Under the pieces are notes generated by a model. The model did no database searches, had not been told where the DNA came from, and worked only from the letters and a program-made list of their open reading frames with translations. The position numbers were made by a program, and so were the translations under genes. DNA of 15,121 nt from Planctomycetaceae bacterium. Lineage in GTDB: Bacteria; Planctomycetota; Planctomycetia; Pirellulales; Thermoguttaceae. Within the stretch, counting starts at the first letter, position 1; each line of letters opens with the position of its first letter. Positions 6,010 through 13,056 of this stretch are shown one piece after another. The DNA lies in contig SUVI01000108.1 in the NCBI GenBank assembly GCA_015062085.1, positions 1 through 15,121 on the forward strand, in the 5' to 3' direction.

Positions 6010-8901
6010 ATGAACAGCAAATACAGTCACTTTCTGCATAGACAAAGCAGCGTAATGCCGCAGAAAAAACGAAACGGCCTCCTGTGCCTCCTGATTTTCG
6101 CCGGCTCCCTGACCATGACCATGATTTTGGGAATGCCGTCGGCAAACATTCGTGCGGAAGCAAATGATCCCACAGAAATCTCTGATGAGGTGGAAGAGCT
6201 TGATCTGGAGCTTGAAGACCTTGAGCTTGATGATCTCGAGCTTGAAGAGGAAGAAAGCAAAGAAGATGCAAAAGAAGAAGCCGCCGAGGACGAAGAAGTT
6301 TCCGATGACGTTGAGGAGATCGACCTGGGAGACCTGAACGAGGACGAAGAAGTTTCCGATGACGTTGAGGAGATCGACCTGGGAGACCTGAACGAGGACG
6401 AAGAAGTTTCCGATGGCGTTGAGGAGATCGACCTGGGAGACCTGAACGAGGACGAAGAAGTTTCCGATGACGTTGAGGAGATCGACCTGGGAGACCTGAA
6501 CGAGGACGAAGAAGTTTCCGATGATGTTGAGGAGATCGACCTGGGAGACTTGAACGAGGACGAAGAAGTTTCCGATGACGTTGAGGAGATCGACCTGGGA
6601 GACCTGAACGAGGACGAAGAAGCTGCCGAGGAAGAAGCTGCCGACGGCAAAGAAACGAAAAAAGCCTCAGGAAGCGGTTTCTCATGGGGCGGCGCACTTT
6701 GGGGAAATGGCAAAAATTCGAAAAAAGACGAAACGTCTGAAGAAAAACCGGCAGACGCTGCCGATTTGGCTGATCCGAAAGAGGCTGGGAGTGATGCAGA
6801 TGCCGGGACTGCCGAAAATAGCGCTAAAAGCAGCACAAAAAAGACTCCGTCTGCGGAGTATCCTCTGGAAAACCTGATCCCGGAAGACGCTGCCGTCATC
6901 GTGCGGATCTCGTCAGTTCGTGAATTCAATGCCAAACTTGAAAAACTGACGGAGACGAATTTCCTTCGCATGCTGAAATCGCTCGGCAAAGGAGAGTATG
7001 CAAAACAGCTGGAACCGGACAGACCGGTCGGCATCGTGCTTTTCCCGGTGAAAGGTGCGTTTCAGTGGGCCGCATTCATTCCGGTGAAACGTTACCGCAA
7101 GTTTGTCGAACTTCTCGGTGCGGATGTTTCGGAACTTCCGGAAACCATCCCGGACGGCACGGTTTCCATGCTCTCGCCGACGCTCTGTGCGGTGCCATAT
7201 TGCGGGCACGCGGTCCTCGCGCCGAATCCGATGCTCCTGACGTACATTCAGCGCAGTCCGAAATTTTCCGTCACCCGCACCTTCACCCCCTGTGCCGTGA
7301 AAGATCCGACGGTGAGCATCGAGCTGACGAACTCCCTGATCCAGTGGCTGACGCGCCGCGGGAGGATCGGTCTGGAAGAATTTGCGCCGGTCTTTGGTCC
7401 GGAAATGGCAAAACTCCAGGAAAACAGTGAGCAGATGGCGCTGGCACAGCAGTATTTCGATCGGATCAACGCCTCGATCTCCTGGCTTGACGCAAACATT
7501 GAAAGTGCGCGGATCGATCTGACTGTCGGAGAAACGGAGAGCATCCTAAGTACCGCGTTTCTCCCGAAAGCAGAGACTCGCCTTGCCGGACTGCTCCAGG
7601 ATCCGTTCGTTCCCCAGATCTCAGCGTCTCTTGAAAGTAGAAATTTCCTGAAAGTCGTTCCTGCCTATCCCGCCTCTCTGATCGGGCAGGTCGATCTTCC
7701 GCCTGCAACAGCAGAAAGGCTCAAGGCGCCGTTCAACCGGATCCGCCACGTTGAGTATGCTCTCATCACGCCGCCGGAGAACGGCAGTCTTGCCGAGGGG
7801 TGGTGCTTCTTCCTCGAAGTCGATGATGCAGAAGCCTTCGTCCGCGAGACCATCCTCCCGCAGGCTGAGGAGATCGGTACGAAACTTGGCGCAAACACGC
7901 TCGGTGAGCTTGGAAGCGAAGCCCTCCAGCGGAATGCGGAACGCCGTCTGGACCGTCAGATGAATCGCCGCCGTCCTCCGCGCAGATACGCAGATCCGGA
8001 AAAAGCCAGTGAACGCGGTCAGGCGCTCGGAAGTCTCATTGGCGGATTGGTCGGTAAAGCGGTCGCGTCGAAAGAAGCCCTCAAGAAGCAGGACCTCATG
8101 GGATTCGATCTCTACGTCTCCGACCTCGTGCAGTTCACGCAGCTGAAAAAACTGATCCGTCAGCAGGAAGAAGGGACTGCTCCGCCGGCTAGTTCGATGT
8201 TCCAGAATGCAGATCCCGGCCAAATGGTCGGAAAACTGATCGACGGGATCATCAGCGGAGAAGCCAACCTGGATCTTCAGGAAATGATGGGCGGCGGAAT
8301 GAACGGCTCTGTTGGAAATTTAGCGGAAACGTCGACGAACGAAACGGCTGATGAATTGCCGCTTGCTGCGACCCGGAATTTTATGGTCGTACTGGATCCG
8401 CAGCATTTGCTCGTCGTGCCCGGAAACGATGCCGTTCTGTTCGATGCTGTACGTCTTTGGAATTTTGCACGTGATAAGTATCTTCCTCCCGTTCCGCCCA
8501 AAACGCCGGAGGAACTGGCTGCCCGGCGCAATATTCCGCCGTACTTGCCAAACTACCAGTCGCTCCCGCCGGAACCGCCGCGTGAAGAAAATTCCCGTTG
8601 GCATGAAAGTTGGCAAAATATCTGTGAAAGCATCGAATTTCCGGGACGGCATCACGTCCGTTTTGCCTCGGTGCTCAGTACTGAAGAAACGATGCGGACT
8701 TTGGAATTTGCGAGCCGAGTTTACGGATTTGAGATCCCGCAAAATGTTCGGGAATCGATCCCGGTCGATCTTTCGCCGATTTTGAGTGTCTACACGACGA
8801 CGGGGAATGCAGGAAATACTTTCACGACACTTCCGCATGAAATGAGCCGAAGCCAGTTCCAGCGGCTCATCACCAACCTGCCGCTCCTGCTTGCCAAGTA
8901 G
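6010..8901 (+). CDS. Large exported protein with acidic 18-aa tandem repeats, function unknown
   Basis: The 963-aa product starts at an ATG six bases after AAAAAGGA. Residues about 20-51 form a signal peptide or membrane anchor (KKRNGLLCLLIFAGSLTM, ending NIRAEA). Residues 52-215 are extremely acidic and include six copies of an 18-aa repeat (EDEEVSDDVEEIDLGDLN) at about 94-201, preceded by a degenerate acidic stretch (LDLELEDLELDDLELEEEE). A Ser/Lys/Ala-rich linker leads to a mixed alpha/beta part from about residue 285 (LIPEDAAVIVRISSVREF). An Arg-rich stretch near 643 (RRLDRQMNRRRPPRR) and a small-residue helix (GQALGSLIGGLVGKAV) follow. No catalytic motif is recognised. The layout suggests an envelope protein whose acidic domain could bind cations or basic partners. 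It is transcribed divergently from the LuxR-type gene and has a terminator at 8949-9002. Confidence 0.88.
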   Translation: MNSKYSHFLHRQSSVMPQKKRNGLLCLLIFAGSLTMTMILGMPSANIRAEANDPTEISDEVEELDLELEDLELDDLELEEEESKEDAKEEAAEDEEVSDDVEEIDLGDLNEDEEVSDDVEEIDLGDLNEDEEVSDGVEEIDLGDLNEDEEVSDDVEEIDLGDLNEDEEVSDDVEEIDLGDLNEDEEVSDDVEEIDLGDLNEDEEAAEEEAADGKETKKASGSGFSWGGALWGNGKNSKKDETSEEKPADAADLADPKEAGSDADAGTAENSAKSSTKKTPSAEYPLENLIPEDAAVIVRISSVREFNAKLEKLTETNFLRMLKSLGKGEYAKQLEPDRPVGIVLFPVKGAFQWAAFIPVKRYRKFVELLGADVSELPETIPDGTVSMLSPTLCAVPYCGHAVLAPNPMLLTYIQRSPKFSVTRTFTPCAVKDPTVSIELTNSLIQWLTRRGRIGLEEFAPVFGPEMAKLQENSEQMALAQQYFDRINASISWLDANIESARIDLTVGETESILSTAFLPKAETRLAGLLQDPFVPQISASLESRNFLKVVPAYPASLIGQVDLPPATAERLKAPFNRIRHVEYALITPPENGSLAEGWCFFLEVDDAEAFVRETILPQAEEIGTKLGANTLGELGSEALQRNAERRLDRQMNRRRPPRRYADPEKASERGQALGSLIGGLVGKAVASKEALKKQDLMGFDLYVSDLVQFTQLKKLIRQQEEGTAPPASSMFQNADPGQMVGKLIDGIISGEANLDLQEMMGGGMNGSVGNLAETSTNETADELPLAATRNFMVVLDPQHLLVVPGNDAVLFDAVRLWNFARDKYLPPVPPKTPEELAARRNIPPYLPNYQSLPPEPPREENSRWHESWQNICESIEFPGRHHVRFASVLSTEETMRTLEFASRVYGFEIPQNVRESIPVDLSPILSVYTTTGNAGNTFTTLPHEMSRSQFQRLITNLPLLLAK
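6289..6612 (+). repeat. Six 54-bp in-frame tandem repeats
   Basis: Six units of exactly 54 bp (6289, 6343, 6397, 6451, 6505, 6559) encode the 18-residue acidic repeat. Only a few substitutions are visible, for example Asp to Gly in unit 3 and two silent changes in unit 5. A seventh unit breaks off after 9 bp. The near identity indicates recent expansion by slippage or unequal crossing-over. Confidence 0.97.
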
Positions 8902-8948
8902 ACCAAATCGAAATGAAACGGCACATCGCAAGGTGTGCTCCAAAACAA

Positions 8949-9002
8949 AGGCCGGCGAACGTGAACTCTTTTGGGATCTACGTCCGTCGGCCTGATCTTT
9001 TT
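8949..9002 (+). terminator. Rho-independent terminator after the acidic-repeat gene
   Basis: A 14-bp stem pairs 8949-8962 (AGGCCGGCGAACGT) with 8980-8993 (ACGTCCGTCGGCCT), with one G-U pair and one mismatch and a 17-base loop. GATC and five T follow. It begins 48 bases after the TAG stop and lies just before repeat element B. Confidence 0.7.
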
Positions 9003-9020
9003 ATCGTGAAAACTCAAAAA

Positions 9021-9301
9021 AGTCCATCCCGAAACTGTGTACCAGTTTTACCACTGAAGACACTGAAAACTCACAGAGCCACACAGAAAAGAGAACACGA
9101 AAAGCACGAAAAAACACGGATCGCGCGAACATTTTTTAATTTTTAAAAATTTATTTGCGTCTTTTTGTGTTTTCCGTGAAATTCGTGTCAGGGGACCTTC
9201 ACTGCCTTTTTTCTCATTCTTTTCAGTGTGAGTCTGAGTCGCTTCTGTGTACTCCGTGGTGAGATCGGAACTTGGATCGGTACGCACTTTCCGGAAGAGC
9301 C
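9021..9301 (-). mobile_element. ISL3-type MITE, element B (281 bp)
   Basis: This is an inverted copy of the element at 4243-4548. Read on the minus strand, the end at 9278-9301 is identical over 24 bases to the terminal repeat at 4243-4266 (GGCTCTTCCGGAAAGTGC then GTACCG). The other end (9021-9044, GTCCATCCC...CTGTGTACCA) matches the right end of the ISL3 element at about 18 of 24 positions. The interior contains the same 'cacgaatttcacgg' block, the A/T-rich block with TGTTCGCGCGATC, and the 'cactgaagacactgaaaac' block. Both flanks are A-rich (CTCAAAAA and GCAAAAAA) but are not a clean target duplication. There is no coding capacity. It sits between two convergent genes. Confidence 0.8.
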
Positions 9302-9303
9302 GC

Positions 9304-9338
9304 AAAAAAACTCCCGAATGCGAAAGCAAACGGGAGTT
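9304..9338 (-). terminator. Rho-independent terminator after the Cys/Gly/Pro-rich gene
   Basis: A perfect 8-bp stem (AACTCCCG at 9309-9316 with CGGGAGTT at 9331-9338) is followed on the minus strand by a run of seven T. It lies 38 bases after the stop of the gene at 9376 and touches the edge of element B. Confidence 0.9.
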
Positions 9339-9375
9339 CGTGTTTTTGGCGCCGCGAAAGGAAGGGAAGGAAGGA

Positions 9376-12030
9376 CTACTTCAGCGGTGCCGCAGGTTTC
9401 AGTTCCAGAAGCGAGGCCTCTGTTTCCTGGACATTGCGCAGCGGCGCGGTTTGGTATGCTTCCTTACTTTCAGAGCCGGAAAGCTCGACCTTTTCGCGCG
9501 TCACGATCTGCCAGCCGGAGGCTGTCGGACGGGTCGAGACTTTTTCCGCATACTGTTTTTCCGCTTTGACTGACCGGGAAACGACGGGTTCTTCCCACGA
9601 GACTTTCGTCACGTTTTCGTCGCGGACCGGCTGGGCAGGGGGAGTGTTTGGAGTTTCCTGAACGGCCGGGATCACATTGTTTCCCGGGACTATTTCCGTT
9701 GAGGAGGGGATCACGCCCGCTTCATTCACCGAGCCGGCCGGCTCCAGAATGAAATCTTCCTGCGAGACGAGCACTTCACCCGGCGCAAGCTGGATCTGGG
9801 GAGTTTCTGCCGAAACGATCGGATAGCCGTCTGCCGAGACGTTTCCAGCCGGAACGGGAACCGGTTCGAGCGGAATATTCTGCGACGGCGCGATCGACAC
9901 ACGGCTCGCAGTGGACGCAGAGACGGGGACCGCCATCGGAGCAGGGGCGTTCCAAGCAGCTCCTGATGGAACCGCAGCTTGAAGTGCCGGAGCCGATGAC
10001 GTATTCGCCTGTGCGTATTGTACCGAAGCATTCAGCGAACGATTCTGGAGGTCCATCGAATCATGCTCGATGATGACTTCCGTACCGTCTTCAAGGTAAA
10101 CTCTTTGTGTCTGTGCCGAGAGCAGGGACGCGGTGGAAGCTCCGACCGGCGCGGAATGCGATGCCGAAACTGGAACTGCCGAAACCGGAACTGCTGAAAC
10201 CGGAACTGCTGAAACTGGAGTCACTGACTGCGCATGATCCACCGGTGCGTAGTTCACCGATGCGTAATTCACCGATGCGAAATCGGACGGAACGGTTCCA
10301 TTTGCCACGGCTGTGTCGGAGACCACGACGGCGTTTTGCGGGACCATGGCCCCTGCGTAGAGATTCGGGCCTGCTGAAAACGCAGGATCCTGGACCATTC
10401 CGGGAGCCGGAGCGGAGGCGGACGCATTCAGGTAAAAGTCATTCTGCGCGTAGATCGGATCGATCGGAGCCGAAACCGGAGCCGGACCGTAGCCAAATCC
10501 GATCGGGGCCGGAAGCGGACGATTCCAAAGCAGGAATCCGACCGTCCTTACACTGCCTCGGGCAACGAGTCCGGTACCCACGACCGCCGCTCGCCCAGTC
10601 TGGAACGCGACGCGTCCCGTCAAACGGACGGCATCCGCCGCAAGCGGGATCAATCCCGGCCACACTCCGCCGTAGGGACCGCAGCCAAAACCACAGGGGC
10701 CTGCACACGGCAGGCACGGATCGCCGCATGGAATTCCGCAATCTGCGCCGCACGGGATTCCGCAATCTGTGCCGCACGGGATTCCGCAATCTGCGCCGGC
10801 CGGATACCCCGCCTGTGGGTAGACTGTCCCGGCGACTTCTGGAGCTGCAGCCAAAACGGAATCGTTCACCGGACGCGGTGCCGGAGTCGGGATCGTCTCC
10901 ATGGCAGACGCATTCACCGGAATGATCTGCGTCGAGGAAACGGGAACTGCCTGCCACCCGCTGTTTCGTGCCGCCAGTGCATTGGAAACGCCGGAGGATG
11001 CCGCATTCTGTTCTGCAGTTCGGCCCGCGTACGCGCTGTTTTGGCGCGTTCGGGGGACCGCGTCATCGAAGCCGATCCCCATTTTCTCCGCGTTCTGCTG
11101 TGCCCGAATGTAGCCGGGGACCTCATCTGACGGTGCATAGTTCGCACGGTAGTGCAGCGTCCCGGAAGACCGCGTTTTTCGGACCGGTTCCACATACTGG
11201 ACCGGCTGGACCGTCGGCTGGACCTGAGTCGGCTGGACCTGAGTCGGCTGGACCTGAACAGGCTGCGCGTAAGTTTGCGGAACGCTCTGCGCGTAAGTCT
11301 GCATCTGGACCGGTTCCTGCGCCGAAGTCACGGTAATGCCCTTCTGGCAGGAAGAGCAGCCGCCGGACTGGTACGGACCGCGATTTACCGGGACGGAATA
11401 GAAACCGTTTTCCGGCTGGCCGGCATTCATTTTGATCGGGCCGTACGGTGCGCCGGCGTTCACGAGCTGGTAGCTGCGCAGTCCCGTTCCGATCGAATTC
11501 GAGGAATGAGCGACCGTTTCGCCCATGATGTCGCATTTCGGACAGGCTGTCCGCCAGCTCTTGCGCAGTTCGTCAATGACGCGCTCACTGCATCCGGGCC
11601 CCTGCCAGTAACTTGGGCCGTTCCAGACCCGCGCAAAGATCCCGCCGCCGCAGGGTGTCCCAAGACACGGAAACGGCAGGCACGGGAAACACGGACCCGC
11701 AAAAATCGGTCCTGGAAGACACGGACCCGGAAGACACGGACCAGCTGCACACGGTTCGCACGGTACGGCACACGGTGTACTGCACGGTTCGGAAACTGCA
11801 TACGGAGCCGCAGCGGGGCCCACGCCATAACTGCCGCAGTTCCCATCAGGACACCCGCCATTCAGACCATAGTAACCCGCCTGATTTGCATAGATCGGCG
11901 TGCCGCCTCGATCCATCGGCACAACAGGAACGCCAGGCCCAGCCATCTGAGCCTGAACGCTGAGCGCTGCCGTTCCGAAAACGGAAACCGCGAACAGAAC
12001 GGCAATTTTACTCAATTTCTTTTTCATCAT
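9376..12030 (-). CDS. Large exported Cys/Gly/Pro/Gln-rich low-complexity protein
   Basis: An 884-aa product of no recognised family. The ATG at 12030 is chosen because GGAAGGAAG precedes it and a clear signal peptide starts there (MMKKKLSKIAVLFAVSVFG, then TAALSVQAQ). The frame stays open to 12129, but that part looks non-coding. Behind the signal lie a Cys/Pro-rich segment (CEPCAAGPCLPGPCLPGP) and a small folded-looking part (CSERVIDELRKSWRTACPKC). A Gln/Val/Pro repeat (QVQPT) follows, then a second Cys-rich segment with GADCGIPC repeats, Ser/Ala/Val/Pro repeats (VSAVP), and a less repetitive C-terminus. The many Cys residues suggest disulfide cross-linking in the cell envelope or a surface layer; that is inference. 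Transcription runs convergent to the acidic-repeat gene, ending at the terminator 9304-9338. Confidence 0.85.
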   Translation of the reverse strand: MMKKKLSKIAVLFAVSVFGTAALSVQAQMAGPGVPVVPMDRGGTPIYANQAGYYGLNGGCPDGNCGSYGVGPAAAPYAVSEPCSTPCAVPCEPCAAGPCLPGPCLPGPIFAGPCFPCLPFPCLGTPCGGGIFARVWNGPSYWQGPGCSERVIDELRKSWRTACPKCDIMGETVAHSSNSIGTGLRSYQLVNAGAPYGPIKMNAGQPENGFYSVPVNRGPYQSGGCSSCQKGITVTSAQEPVQMQTYAQSVPQTYAQPVQVQPTQVQPTQVQPTVQPVQYVEPVRKTRSSGTLHYRANYAPSDEVPGYIRAQQNAEKMGIGFDDAVPRTRQNSAYAGRTAEQNAASSGVSNALAARNSGWQAVPVSSTQIIPVNASAMETIPTPAPRPVNDSVLAAAPEVAGTVYPQAGYPAGADCGIPCGTDCGIPCGADCGIPCGDPCLPCAGPCGFGCGPYGGVWPGLIPLAADAVRLTGRVAFQTGRAAVVGTGLVARGSVRTVGFLLWNRPLPAPIGFGYGPAPVSAPIDPIYAQNDFYLNASASAPAPGMVQDPAFSAGPNLYAGAMVPQNAVVVSDTAVANGTVPSDFASVNYASVNYAPVDHAQSVTPVSAVPVSAVPVSAVPVSASHSAPVGASTASLLSAQTQRVYLEDGTEVIIEHDSMDLQNRSLNASVQYAQANTSSAPALQAAVPSGAAWNAPAPMAVPVSASTASRVSIAPSQNIPLEPVPVPAGNVSADGYPIVSAETPQIQLAPGEVLVSQEDFILEPAGSVNEAGVIPSSTEIVPGNNVIPAVQETPNTPPAQPVRDENVTKVSWEEPVVSRSVKAEKQYAEKVSTRPTASGWQIVTREKVELSGSESKEAYQTAPLRNVQETEASLLELKPAAPLK
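10166..10225 (-). repeat. 15-bp tandem repeats, four units
   Basis: Units start at 10166, 10181, 10196 and 10211 (plus strand GAAACCGGAACTGCT type). They encode the VSAVP repeats of the exported protein. The fourth unit is diverged. Confidence 0.9.
10730..10801 (-). repeat. 24-bp tandem repeats, three units
   Basis: Units at 10730, 10754 and 10778 differ at only a few positions. They encode GADCGIPC / GTDCGIPC, giving a regular Cys spacing in the exported protein. Confidence 0.93.
11216..11260 (-). repeat. 15-bp tandem repeats, three units
   Basis: Units at 11216, 11231 and 11246 (plus strand GGCTGGACCTGAGTC) encode QVQPT repeats. A looser repeat follows to about 11310 (TGCGCGTAAGT twice). 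Confidence 0.9.
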
Positions 12031-12357
12031 TTCGCTTCCTTCCAAAGCTGGACCGGTTTTTGTGAGCCCGGCCGCAAAAACACACTTCCGGAGCGGATAC
12101 TTTCCGTATGCTGAAAATTTCTCTCTCAAAAACCGGCTTTCGACGGTCCAGAAACCCGAATTTCAGAGACTCTCCATTTAAAATGAGCCTCAAGTACGGA
12201 GACACTCCATTTCTTTTATCGTCAAATCGGCTGTTAGAATTAACAAAAAAGTAAAATTTAGCGCAATTGGAATAAAATTTGTAATTAGAAAAGTTTGTCC
12301 ATATTCCGCAGTCGCCTTGTAGATCCGCCGCAAAAAACGCCTCTTTCGGCATGGATC
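12031..12357. other. Upstream region of the exported protein gene, no gene seen
   Basis: The region is A/T-rich. Two similar stretches (CTCTCCATTT near 12170 and CACTCCATTT near 12205) form an imperfect direct repeat. On the minus strand a possible TTGCGC-N17-TTAATT lies near 12240-12270, which is too weak to call a promoter. No RNA gene or open frame is supported. Confidence 0.5.
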
Positions 12358-12545
12358 TTACCACTGAGAGCACGGAAGAGGCACTGAGAAACACTGAAAA
12401 AGGGAATGGGAAAAGAAAGGGAACGTATCCAAACACGAATTTCACGAAAGACACGAAAAGGACACGAAATGAATTTTTAAAAAATTTTTAAAAACATTGC
12501 GTGTGATCCGCGTTTTTTCACGCTTTTCGTGTTTAAAAATTTCCG
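12358..12545 (+). repeat. Third, diverged copy of the 'cacgaatttcacg' repeat family (element C)
   Basis: It shares the blocks 'ttaccactgagagcac', 'cactgaaaaagg', 'aacacgaatttcacgaaag' and the poly-A/T block with elements A and B. It lacks a recognisable ISL3-type terminal repeat at either end. Its right half forms an imperfect dyad (ACACGAAAAGG near 12455 against CGCTTTTCGTGT near 12521-12532). It is probably an old or partial MITE. No coding capacity. Confidence 0.7.
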
Positions 12546-12618
12546 GCGCAAAGCATCCCACGCGCAACGGCACTCTGCGAGAGCCGTCTGGCTGCCCGTC
12601 ATATCGCCGCGGCCGTAA

Positions 12619-12648
12619 GAGGGAAACATTTTGAAAATCGTTTCCCTC
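12619..12648. repeat. 30-bp near-perfect palindrome
   Basis: GAGGGAAAC (12619-12627) and GTTTCCCTC (12640-12648) flank an inner ATTTTGAAAAT, which is itself a dyad. No T run follows on either strand, so it is a poor terminator. It lies 12 bases before a TATAAT (12660-12665) and may mark an element end or an operator. Confidence 0.75.
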
Positions 12649-12659
12649 TCAGACTCTTG

Positions 12660-12665
12660 TATAAT
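12660..12665 (+). promoter_or_regulatory. Isolated -10 box (TATAAT) upstream of the structured RNA
   Basis: A perfect TATAAT with no good -35 at 16-18 bases; the nearest TTGAAA (12631-12636) is 23 bases away. It would start transcription near 12672, upstream of the RNA. In IS110 elements a promoter is completed only when the ends join in the circle, and an orphan -10 would fit that, but chance is not excluded. Confidence 0.35.
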
Positions 12666-12723
12666 ACGAATTCAGATTCAAGACCTTGCAAGTTTCTGTT
12701 TTTTAAGTATACTAAAAAAAGGA

Positions 12724-12880
12724 GAGCGTTCACCGTTGGCTTCGGTGAACGACGCACCGGCGAGTCCGATGCCTCTGGGGCTGAAATAAGACCGTAAGGG
12801 AGTTGGGACCGCCGATGTCTCCGGGTAAACTCGGACAAGAAACAGGAACGAGTTACTGCTGATATTATAGCAAACTCTGT
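12724..12880 (+). ncRNA. Structured RNA candidate (HEARO/omega-RNA-like or IS110 bridge RNA)
   Basis: Several stems can be drawn by eye. (a) GTTCACCG 12728-12735 with CGGTGAAC 12743-12750, extended outward by GCG/CGC. (b) A long-range stem pairs CGGCG-TCC (about 12758-12767) with GGGA-CGCCG (about 12806-12816) and encloses a branch with GCTGAAATAAGACCGTAAGG. (c) A hairpin TCCGGG-TAAA-CTCGGA lies near 12819-12834. (d) A 3' hairpin pairs GAACGAGTT (12846-12854) with AACTCTGTTC (12873-12882). Conserved-looking single-stranded parts (ACAAGAAACAGG) lie between. The sequence style reminds me of HEARO RNAs (IscB omega RNA), but that is memory, not a search. Its place directly 5' of an IS110-type start (ATG 12904) equally fits an IS110 bridge RNA. 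No IscB gene is present. Confidence 0.6.
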
Positions 12881-12903
12881 TCGAAAATGCAAGGAGGAGT
12901 GAA

Positions 12904-13032
12904 ATGGATCCGGAAAAAATTTTCGTTAGATCTGCGATCGGCATCGATGTGGGCAAAGACTTGTGCGTCGCGTGCTCGCTGCCGGAGAAGAAATTCTTCA
13001 CGTTCAGAAACGAATCGAAAGCCATTCAAAAA
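12904..13032 (+). pseudogene. IS110-family transposase, N-terminal fragment
   Basis: The start ATG at 12904 follows a strong AAGGAGG Shine-Dalgarno (12890-12896). The first 43 residues (MDPEKIFVRSAIGIDVGKD, then LCVACSLPEKKFF and FRNESKAIQK) match the N-terminus of IS110 recombinases, with the first Asp of the DEDD site in GIDVGKD. The frame continues to 13245, but from 13033 it is the antisense of the ISL3 element, so the real gene ends there. The rest of the IS110 gene (normally over 300 aa) is not found to the right of the ISL3 element. It was therefore lost, not merely interrupted. Confidence 0.75.
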
Positions 13033-13056
13033 GGCTCATCCGACAAGTGCGTACCG
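13033..13056 (+). repeat. ISL3 terminal inverted repeat, transposase 3' side
   Basis: It pairs with 14061-14084 and also matches the ends of repeat elements A (4073, 4243, 4525) and B (9021, 9278). The transposase stop codon (13036-13038) lies inside it. Confidence 0.85.

Noticed and set aside
6027..7034. 335-codon Ser-rich frame on the minus strand
   Set aside because: Shadow of the acidic repeat (Glu/Asp codons read as Ser-rich). No ribosome site or signal of its own.
10107..12114. Plus-strand frames of 272 and 320 codons
   Set aside because: Arg/Pro-rich antisense of the Cys/Gly/Pro-rich gene, created by its GC-rich repeats.
12546..12618. Possible tRNA-like stems (CGGCACTCTGCGAGAGCCG)
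   Set aside because: A simple hairpin only; no T-loop, anticodon arm or CCA-type end could be placed.
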